DNA from: Propionibacteriaceae bacterium
GTDB lineage: Bacteria; Actinomycetota; Actinomycetes; Propionibacteriales; Propionibacteriaceae
Direction: 5' to 3'
DNA length: 5,224 nt
Assembly: GCA_030544185.1 (NCBI GenBank)
Contig: JAUNRO010000195.1
Location: 1 to 5,224 of the forward strand
Of the stretch, positions 1-5,224 are shown piece by piece. Positions within the stretch are counted from its first letter, which is position 1, and each line of letters begins with the position of its first letter. The notes beneath the pieces were generated by a model. That model worked only from the letters and a program-made list of their open reading frames with translations, had not been told where the DNA came from and did no database searches. Both the position numbers and the translations under genes were made by a program.

Positions 1-527
1 CGCAGAACGCGTCGCTCGGTGCCGAGGTCCGCCACCCCGACCCAGCGGCGGCCGGGGTTGTGGGACAGCGTGGCGACGTCGGCGTGGACAATGCGCCCAC
101 GATGCTCGACACCCTGCGGCCGGCTCGAACGCCGGACGGGCCAGCGGATCTGCGACGGCCCACTGTCGGGATGCAGGCCGGCAAGTCCCCGCAGCCAGCG
201 GTCGGCGGCGGCGGTGGTGAAGATCATGCGCTGGTCGGGCAGCTCGCAAGCGGGCAGACCCAGCCCGGTGGCGACGGCCAGATCCTTGTGCCGCTTCGTC
301 CGCCACGGTTGGTCCGCGAGCACCCGGGCGAGCAGCCACGGGCCCCGCCCCGCCGTCGGGCGCAGCACGGCGGTCACCGACGCGCCCGGTTTGATGCGCA
401 GCCGATCGAGGAGATGGGGTTCCACACCGAGGGCACCGAGCCTGTCCTCCAGGCGAGGCGGATCGAGCAGGAGGCCCAGCCCGGGCAGGTCCGGGTGTCT
501 GGCGGCCACGGCCGCGTCGTCGATCAT
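1..527 (-). CDS. Phosphotransferase-like protein, N-terminal part (cut by the left edge)
   Basis: About 175 residues are visible, open to the window edge with no stop. The start is ATG at 527. It shares an ATGA with the stop of the ABC exporter gene and has a strong GGAGGA ribosome site 5 bases upstream. Third positions are strongly G/C, which supports this frame. Visible pieces are an N-terminal segment with RLRIKPGASVTAVLRP (about residues 38-53), a basic stretch WRTKRHKD (about 73-80), a WLRGLAGL segment (about 112-119), and TLSHNPGRRWVGVADLG (about 152-168). The K/N-P-G-R-R pattern followed by a beta-strand resembles the first lobe of aminoglycoside-phosphotransferase-like kinases, which often read YKPGRR there. 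The catalytic loop (HxD) and the metal-binding Asp would lie beyond the edge, so kinase function is inferred. If correct, the protein would phosphorylate a small molecule or sugar in the cytoplasm, perhaps linked to what the upstream glycosyltransferases make. It could also be an unrelated hypothetical protein. Confidence 0.7.
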   Translation of the reverse strand, partial: MIDDAAVAARHPDLPGLGLLLDPPRLEDRLGALGVEPHLLDRLRIKPGASVTAVLRPTAGRGPWLLARVLADQPWRTKRHKDLAVATGLGLPACELPDQRMIFTTAAADRWLRGLAGLHPDSGPSQIRWPVRRSSRPQGVEHRGRIVHADVATLSHNPGRRWVGVADLGTERRVL

Positions 528-2332
528 CGGTGTCCTCCGGTGGTCGTCAGCGCTCTGCTCACGCGAGCGCCTGGTCGGTGGTCGGGATCGCCACCCGGCC
601 GGCCGCGGTCGACGAAGGTGCCGTCCCGCAACTCGACGACCCGGTCGGCCATGTCGAGCAGATCGTGATCGTGGGTGACCAGGATCGTCGTGCGGCCCTC
701 CGCCAACCTTCGCAGGGCCGCGACGACCTCGACCCGGTTGTGCTCGTCCAGCCCGGTGGTGGGCTCGTCGAGCAACAGGAGCCGGGGTTCGCGCAGCAGC
801 GCGCGGGCGATCGCGAGTCGCTGTCGCTGCCCGCCGGACAGCGTCGAGCCCTTCTCGGAGACCTGCTGGTGGATGCCGAGGTCGCTGCGATCCACCAGCG
901 ATCCGAGTGCGGCCTCGCGCAGCGCCCATTCGACCTGCTCATCGGTGGCGTCGAGCCGGCCGAGCCGCACGTTGTCGGCCAGGTCTCCGGCGAAGATCAT
1001 CGACTCCTGCAGCACCACGGCGCAGGCTTCGCGCAGCGAGGCCAGGGTGACGTTCTCCACCGCGTGCCCGTCGAGCCTGATCTGCCCCTCGCGGGGTTCG
1101 TGGAAGCGCAGCAAGAGGTTGAAGAGCGTGGACTTGCCCGCACCGCTGGGCCCGACGATGGCCACTCGCTCACCGGCGCGGATGCGCAGATCGGCGTCGA
1201 TGAGCACCGGCGGACCCGAACCGTAGCCGAACGTCACCCCGCGCAGGTCCACGGCCCCGCTCGCGCCACCCCACCGCCGCGGGGGCAGCGGGCGAGCCCA
1301 AGACCGGTCCTCGACCGGGGTCGCCTCGGCCAGCGTGTCGGCGATGCGCTCCCCGGAGGCGGCGGCGCGGGCGATCCGACCCGCGTGTTTGGCCAGGTCG
1401 CGCAGCGGTTTGAAGGTGGTCTTCAGATACGTGATGAAGACCACGAGTTCGCCTGGGGTGATGGCGCCTCGCAGGACGCGCCAGCCGCCGAACGCGAGCA
1501 CGATCCCGGTGGCGAGCCCGACGAGCAGATCGGTGCGCCGCTCCAGCCCGGCGCTGAGGCGCTTGGCCTTGACCCCGTCCTTGAGACCTTTGACGTTGGC
1601 GTCGGCGAACCGCCGTCCCAGATGCCCGCCGAGCTCGTAGGTCTGCACGGTCTGCACCGCCGCGAAGGCCTCCCCCGCATCGCCCGCGAGCTCACCCTCC
1701 CGCTTGCGCTGCTCCCGGGAGGCCGAGGTGATCTTCGAGCCGGCGAAGCGACCGGAGGCGAGGATCAGCGGCAGGACGCACAGCACGACGAGGGCGAGGA
1801 TCGGGTCGAGCACGAGCACCACCACGATCATGCCGGCCACCGTCAAGAGGTTGGCGAGCATCGGTAGACCGGCGGTGACCCCGGCCTCCTGGACCCGGCC
1901 GACGTCGCTGACCACACGGGTGACGAGGTCGCCGGAGCGCATGCGCTGGTGGAACGACAGGTTGGCCCCGAGGAGTCGCTGATGCACGTGGGCGCGCAGC
2001 CGGGTCGTCACCTGGGCTCCGACGTTCGCGAAGGCGACGGTGGACAGGTAGGCGGCGCCGGCTCGAAGTGCGGCGATGAGCACCACCGCGACGCCGGCGC
2101 CGATGAGCAGCCGCGTCACGCCACCTTCGACCGGTCGGCCGACCACCGCGGGGATGACCCCATCGAGCACCCAACTCACCGGCCAGGGCTCCAGGAGCCG
2201 CGCGGCGACCTCGGCGAGCACGGCGAGGACGCCGAGGAGGGCGAGCTTGCCGGATCCACGAAAGTGCGGCCGCAGGATCTCGAGGGTGCGCCTGAGGGCA
2301 TCCGGGCGAATGCGGTCCTTGTTCCGGCTCAT
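524..2332 (-). CDS. ABC exporter half-transporter (fused membrane domain and ATPase)
   Basis: This complete 602-residue protein has the usual length and layout of MsbA-type (type IV) ABC exporters that work as dimers in the cytoplasmic membrane. The membrane domain covers roughly residues 25-325, with hydrophobic segments near 29-60, 75-105, 155-192 (a pair) and 268-303 (a pair). The ATPase domain follows: A-loop Tyr370, Walker A GPSGAGKST (394-402), Q-loop Gln442, X-loop-like VSEKGS (491-496), signature LSGGQ (498-502), Walker B LLLLDE (518-523) with catalytic Glu523, D-loop GLDE (527-530) and switch His554. All catalytic residues are present, so it should be active. Walker B/D-loop reads DEPTTGLD and the switch reads VTHD, not the DEATSALD and AHR common in exporters. 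The start is ATG at 2332 with no clear Shine-Dalgarno. It overlaps by ATGA the likely true stop of the upstream glycosyltransferase, so coupled translation is likely. Given its neighbours, the cargo is probably a glycosylated product; this is inference. Confidence 0.95.
   Translation of the reverse strand: MSRNKDRIRPDALRRTLEILRPHFRGSGKLALLGVLAVLAEVAARLLEPWPVSWVLDGVIPAVVGRPVEGGVTRLLIGAGVAVVLIAALRAGAAYLSTVAFANVGAQVTTRLRAHVHQRLLGANLSFHQRMRSGDLVTRVVSDVGRVQEAGVTAGLPMLANLLTVAGMIVVVLVLDPILALVVLCVLPLILASGRFAGSKITSASREQRKREGELAGDAGEAFAAVQTVQTYELGGHLGRRFADANVKGLKDGVKAKRLSAGLERRTDLLVGLATGIVLAFGGWRVLRGAITPGELVVFITYLKTTFKPLRDLAKHAGRIARAAASGERIADTLAEATPVEDRSWARPLPPRRWGGASGAVDLRGVTFGYGSGPPVLIDADLRIRAGERVAIVGPSGAGKSTLFNLLLRFHEPREGQIRLDGHAVENVTLASLREACAVVLQESMIFAGDLADNVRLGRLDATDEQVEWALREAALGSLVDRSDLGIHQQVSEKGSTLSGGQRQRLAIARALLREPRLLLLDEPTTGLDEHNRVEVVAALRRLAEGRTTILVTHDHDLLDMADRVVELRDGTFVDRGRPGGDPDHRPGARVSRALTTTGGHR
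533..538 (-). promoter_or_regulatory. Shine-Dalgarno site of the phosphotransferase-like gene
   Basis: GGAGGA lies 5 bases before ATG 527, within the last codons of the ABC exporter gene. With the ATGA stop/start overlap (527-524), it supports coupled but efficient initiation and confirms a gene that runs out of the window on the left. Confidence 0.7.
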
Positions 2333-2451
2333 CCGACGGCCACCCGCTCGACCTCGGGGGCGGTGGGCCCGGTCTCGGTGGGCAGCTCACGCTCGACGCC
2401 TCGGTCGAGCTGCCCCAACACCCGGTCGACCACGGCCTGCCACGTGAACCG
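2329..2451 (-). other. Displaced in-frame 3' end of the double glycosyltransferase gene (after a probable frameshift)
   Basis: In the reading frame one base later than the upstream gene, codons from 2451 read RFTWQAVVDRVLGQLD and continue for 40 codons to TGA at 2331-2329. F/Y-T/S-W-x-x-V-x-D-R is the usual closing helix of GT-B glycosyltransferases, which directly follows an ARRARLGAAA-type segment. That segment is present in the upstream frame at residues 789-797. Third positions stay G/C-rich in this frame but turn mixed in the upstream frame after about 2450. This stop overlaps the exporter start as ATGA, whereas the upstream frame stops 54 bases short. The shift equals one extra base or two missing bases, somewhere about 2450-2500. 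It may be a sequencing error or a real mutation. Confidence 0.75.
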
Positions 2452-4864
2452 GCAGGCAGCGGGACAGGGCGGAGGCGGCGCCGAGGCGGGCGCGTCGGGC
2501 GGGGTCCTGCGCCAGGTCGCCCAGCTCGCGCACGAGGGCATCGACGTCTCCGGGCTGGACGAAGGCGACCTCGTCCTGGCCGAGGAGATCGGGGAGGTCG
2601 GCGATCGCCGAGGTGACGGTCGGCAGGCCCGCCCCGAGGTACTCGATGACCTTGAGCGGCGAGAAGTACGCATCGCCGGCCGGATACGGTGCGCACGCGA
2701 TGTCCGCCCGGGCCAGGATGCCCGGGATCGCGTCGTGCTCCACGGACCCGGTCGTCTCGACCTCGACGCCGGCCGCGCGGGCCGTCTCCACGGTCTGCGC
2801 CAGCCTCGGCCCGTCACCGACGAGCAGGAGCCGGATGGGCGTGCCGGCCTCCTGCAGCCGTCCCGCTGCCTGCACGAGCAGGTCGGGTGCGTGCCAGGGC
2901 CGGAAGGTGCCGACGAAGACGACCGTCGGGGCCTTCGCTCCGGAGCCGGTCGCGACCGTGAACCGGCCGGTGTCGACGCCGTTGCCGACGGTCTCGACCG
3001 CCCTGCCCGAGAGCTGCCGGGCCCAGTGGGCCACCGGCTCGCTGACGGCGTAGGCGTAGTCGGCGGCACGCAGCGCGCGCACGGTCATGGCCGTGGCGGT
3101 CTCGGCGTCGACGAGCACCCGGTGGGTGCGCTGCTCCTCGACGAGCGGGGCGTTGATCTCCAGCACGGTCCGAGCCCCGGCGGCGCAGGCCTGCTCCACC
3201 ACGGCGGCGCTCCACAGGCCGTAGCGCTGATAGACCAGCGGTGCCGGATCCTGCGGATGCGCGGCTCTGGCGCCCGCGACGAGCCCGGCGACGATCCCGG
3301 CGGCCTGGGTGTCCAGTTCCTGCAGCGCCCGCTCGGCCGCGGCCGGGGAGTCCGCCTTCGGGCGGCCGAGTTCGATGGTGACGACGTCGTCCAGCCCGGC
3401 CGGTACCGGCCCCCCCAGCCGCGCGGCGCTGAGCGTGACCCGACGGGCCCGCCGGCGTAGCTCCCGCAGCACCTCCTGCACGTGCGCCGAGCCGCCCTTG
3501 CGACCGAACGCCGGGACGCCCGGATCGGTGACGACGTAGACGACCTCGCCGAGGTCACGGTGGTCGGCGGAAGGGTTGATGTGGTGCTCGTGGTGGTCGT
3601 GGACCTCGACGAGGTGGCCGTGGGCGACACGGCGGCGGTGCTCGCACCCCAGCACCTCCTCGGTGAGGCCACGCAGGTGTCGTGCCTGGTCATGGATGTC
3701 GAAGTGGCGTTCGACGTGGGCGCGCGCCGCCCGGGCCAGCCGCCGGCGGAGCTCGCCGTCGCGAAGGAGACGCCCCAGGGCCTGCCCGAGCGCCCCCGGA
3801 TCGTGCTCCGGCACCAACAGACCGGTCATCTCGGGCAGAACGGCCTCGGGGATGCCCGCCACGGGCGTGCCGACCACCGGGGTACCCAGTGCCATGGATT
3901 CGAGCAACACGGTCGGCAACCCGTCGCGGTCCCCGTCGTCGGCCACGACGCAGGGAGCGGCGAAGGCCGCCCCGGAGCGGATGAGGTCGATGACCTGGTG
4001 CTGAGGTACCGGGCCGTGCCAGGTGACCGCGTCATCGAGCCCGAGTGCCGTGCTGAGCGCGCGCAACTCGGCCTCCAACGGACCGGAGCCGGCGATGTCG
4101 GCGGTGACGGGATGGCCGGCCGCGCGCAGGTCGGCGATCGCGGTGAGGAAGTCCGGCCAGCCCTTCTTGGCGACGAGCCGCCCGACCCCCACGATGCGCG
4201 GGGGACGGTCGGCCGGGGAGCTCCAGGTCAGCTCGTCCAGATCCATCCCGTTGTAGATCCGCACGACGTTGCTCTCGGGGGCGAGCGTGCGGATCCACTC
4301 CGCGGTCATGTCGCTGACGCCGACGACGGCGTCGGCATCGGTCAGGACGGCGCGCAGCCGGGCGGGGTTGTTCTCCCCATGGAAGATGTCCTTGGCGTGG
4401 GCGGTCAGCGTCCAGGTCAGCCCGGCCAGGGCGGCGGCGACACGCGTGGTGCGCCCGCAGATCGAGGCGAAGTGGGCATGGAGGTGTTCGCGCTCGTTCT
4501 CCAGCGCCCAGCACGCCAGATGGACGGCCTGGGCGGCGACATCGGGCTCCTCATCGAACATGGCGTCGAGTGCGGGTGTGGGAATCCGGCCGAGCCCGGC
4601 GTCGGCGCGCAACTGCCGCAGGCGACCGAGGGCCTCCCACAGCCGGGTGTGCCCCTTGACCTCGCGCGGCATCCACGCCACCGGGGCCTGCACGCGGGAG
4701 AGCAGGGCGTGAAAGCGGGTGTCGGTGGTGGTGCGCAGCGCGGCGATGGAGATGTCGTCTCCGGCGGCCTCCCGCGCGAGGATCTCGCGGACGATGAACG
4801 TCTCGGAGAACCGGGGGTAGCACTTGACGACGTAACCGATGCGGCGGGCAGGCTCAGGCGACAT
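2387..4864 (-). CDS. Double-module GT4-type glycosyltransferase (two GT-B units fused), 3' end probably frameshifted
   Basis: As read, this encodes 825 residues; with the frameshift repaired, about 844, ending at 2329. Module 1 (about 1-405) opens with IGYVVKCYPRFSETFI, like WcaL/colanic-acid-type GT4 enzymes. It has HLHAHFA (127-133), the donor-domain strand VGVGRLVAKKGW (225-236), and DGLPTVLLE (314-322), where Asp replaces the first Glu of the E-x7-E motif. A His-rich linker (about 407-437) follows. Module 2 (about 440 to the end) opens with VVYVVTDPGVPAFGRKGGSAHVQEV split across 441-465. It has VGNGVDTGRF (626-635), VFVGTFRPWHAP (649-660), LLLVGDGP (679-686) and YFSPLKVIEYLGAG (733-746). 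GT4 enzymes transfer sugars from nucleotide-sugar donors with retention; donor and acceptor cannot be read here. I chose ATG 4864 because AGGAG lies 5 bases upstream and it sits just before the conserved N-terminal strand. A start at 4948 would add 28 low-complexity residues and a long overlap. Residues after about 804 are out-of-frame sequence. Confidence 0.9.
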   Translation of the reverse strand: MSPEPARRIGYVVKCYPRFSETFIVREILAREAAGDDISIAALRTTTDTRFHALLSRVQAPVAWMPREVKGHTRLWEALGRLRQLRADAGLGRIPTPALDAMFDEEPDVAAQAVHLACWALENEREHLHAHFASICGRTTRVAAALAGLTWTLTAHAKDIFHGENNPARLRAVLTDADAVVGVSDMTAEWIRTLAPESNVVRIYNGMDLDELTWSSPADRPPRIVGVGRLVAKKGWPDFLTAIADLRAAGHPVTADIAGSGPLEAELRALSTALGLDDAVTWHGPVPQHQVIDLIRSGAAFAAPCVVADDGDRDGLPTVLLESMALGTPVVGTPVAGIPEAVLPEMTGLLVPEHDPGALGQALGRLLRDGELRRRLARAARAHVERHFDIHDQARHLRGLTEEVLGCEHRRRVAHGHLVEVHDHHEHHINPSADHRDLGEVVYVVTDPGVPAFGRKGGSAHVQEVLRELRRRARRVTLSAARLGGPVPAGLDDVVTIELGRPKADSPAAAERALQELDTQAAGIVAGLVAGARAAHPQDPAPLVYQRYGLWSAAVVEQACAAGARTVLEINAPLVEEQRTHRVLVDAETATAMTVRALRAADYAYAVSEPVAHWARQLSGRAVETVGNGVDTGRFTVATGSGAKAPTVVFVGTFRPWHAPDLLVQAAGRLQEAGTPIRLLLVGDGPRLAQTVETARAAGVEVETTGSVEHDAIPGILARADIACAPYPAGDAYFSPLKVIEYLGAGLPTVTSAIADLPDLLGQDEVAFVQPGDVDALVRELGDLAQDPARRARLGAASALSRCLPVHVAGRGRPGVGAARPRRRA
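3554..3646 (-). other. Histidine-rich interdomain linker in the double glycosyltransferase
   Basis: Residues 407-437 of the fused glycosyltransferase carry 9 histidines in 31 residues, including HDHHEHH at 422-428, and one Cys (407). The segment lies between the closing helix of module 1 and the first beta-strand of module 2. Nearly all codons here end in G or C in this frame (about 36 of 39 around the linker), so it looks translated rather than a read-through of junk. It could be a flexible hydrophilic linker or bind metal; neither is shown. Confidence 0.6.
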
Positions 4865-5224
4865 GACAGCTCCTGGAAGGACGGTGGGACGAGCGGAGGG
4901 AGGATGTGAGATTGCGGGCGCGGGCCACGGCGGCGGCGACCCCACCACGATCGATCCCGGTGCGATCGACGCGGGTCTGCACGGCGGCGTCCACCCAGTC
5001 CTGGAGCCGCCTGGTGGTCAGCCGATCCGGATGCAGTACCGACAGGTGGTCGTGCGCGGCGAGAGCCTCGGCACGAACCAACTGCTCCGCCCGCGGCGTG
5101 ACGCGCGGCACGACGAGCGCGGGGACATCGGTGTTGAGGATCTCGGCGACCGTGTTGGCGCCACCCATGGTGATGACCGCCTTGGCCCCGGTCAGCCAGG
5201 CCGCACCGTGCCGGCTGAAGCGCA
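4854..5224 (-). CDS. MurG/GT28-like glycosyltransferase, C-terminal part (cut by the right edge)
   Basis: The frame is open from the right edge to TGA at 4856-4854 and gives the last 122 residues; the gene starts outside the window. The ATG at 5168 is internal, because conserved sequence (FSRHGAAWLTGAKAVIT) continues upstream of it. Visible residues 16-44 hold the nucleotide-sugar-binding C-lobe pattern of GT28/MurG-like and related UDP-glycosyltransferases. These are MGGANTVAEIL (19-29, compare the MurG G-A-x-T-V-x-E loop), PALVVPRV (33-40), and PRAEQ (42-46), where P-x-x-x-Q contacts the donor. LHPDRLT follows near residue 66. This is probably a cytoplasmic or membrane-associated glycosyltransferase acting with the GT4 protein encoded next. 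Its 3' end overlaps the next gene by 11 bases. The last ~20 residues are Ser/Arg-rich with weaker third-position G/C bias, so they are probably an unconserved tail. Confidence 0.85.
   Translation of the reverse strand, partial: RFSRHGAAWLTGAKAVITMGGANTVAEILNTDVPALVVPRVTPRAEQLVRAEALAAHDHLSVLHPDRLTTRRLQDWVDAAVQTRVDRTGIDRGGVAAAVARARNLTSSLRSSHRPSRSCHVA
4870..4874 (-). promoter_or_regulatory. Shine-Dalgarno site deciding the ATG 4864 start
   Basis: AGGAG lies 5 bases before ATG 4864, inside the 3' end of the preceding glycosyltransferase gene. It is the only good ribosome site near the possible starts of the double glycosyltransferase and favours 4864 over the upstream ATG at 4948. Confidence 0.7.

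Noticed and set aside
60..668. Two overlapping plus-strand frames near the left edge
   Set aside because: Arg/Pro-rich shadows of the phosphotransferase-like gene and exporter end; the minus-strand gene has a strong ribosome site and ATGA coupling.
530..1867. Plus-strand open frame of 445 codons
   Set aside because: Antisense shadow of the ABC exporter, which has a complete motif set on the other strand.
1692..2696. Minus-strand frame of 334 codons across the exporter/glycosyltransferase junction
   Set aside because: Extremely Arg/Pro-rich product with no motifs; it is a shadow frame of the two real genes.
2329..3069. Minus-strand frame of 246 codons as an independent gene
   Set aside because: Only its last ~40 codons look like real protein; the rest is Pro/Arg/Ser-rich shadow of glycosyltransferase module 2. 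It is best read as the displaced end of that gene.
1949..3460. Long plus-strand open frame of 503 codons
   Set aside because: It lies antisense to the exporter and glycosyltransferase genes; its Gly/Arg/Asp-rich product shows no domain. Long antisense frames are expected in DNA this GC-rich.
3640..3660. In-frame GTG at 3655 as a separate start for glycosyltransferase module 2
   Set aside because: The only purine-rich sequence directly abuts the GTG, and module 1 has no stop nearby, so a fusion fits better.
3482..4909. Plus-strand open frame of 475 codons
   Set aside because: Mirror of the glycosyltransferase gene, with low-complexity composition and no recognisable motif or ribosome site.
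4865..4948. Upstream ATG at 4948 as start of the double glycosyltransferase
   Set aside because: It would add 28 Pro/Ala-rich residues before the conserved N-terminus and overlap the previous gene by 95 bases; ATG 4864 has AGGAG at ideal spacing.

Overview
The window is very GC-rich, and codon third positions in the real genes are almost all G or C. That, together with the protein families, points to a high-GC actinobacterium; the genus cannot be fixed from the sequence. Every supported gene lies on the minus strand, so transcription runs from right to left. Both outer genes are cut by the window edges. No intergenic space, RNA gene, mobile element, CRISPR array, promoter or terminator is visible. 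The window is the interior of a tightly packed operon.

In transcription order: (1) 5224-4854, the last 122 residues of a MurG/GT28-like glycosyltransferase. (2) 4864-2387 as read, a large protein with two different GT4-type (GT-B fold) glycosyltransferase modules joined by a histidine-rich linker. Its 3' end appears to carry a frameshift near 2450-2500, and the restored frame would stop at 2329. (3) 2332-524, a complete 602-residue ABC exporter half-transporter with membrane domain and ATPase in one chain. (4) 527 to the left edge, the first ~175 residues of a protein that looks like a phosphotransferase (aminoglycoside-phosphotransferase-like kinase), assigned with moderate to low confidence.

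The genes overlap by 11, 4 and 4 bases (the 4-base overlap at 2329-2332 only if the frameshift is corrected), which suggests translational coupling. At least three glycosyltransferase activities, a membrane exporter and a kinase-like protein are made together. A reasonable inference is a pathway that builds a glycan or glycosylated small molecule in the cytoplasm and exports it. The product cannot be named from this window.

The points most worth a second look are the frameshift at the end of the double glycosyltransferase, the fusion with its His-rich linker, the importer-like ATPase motifs in the exporter, and the uncharacterised glycosyltransferase/exporter/kinase set as a whole.
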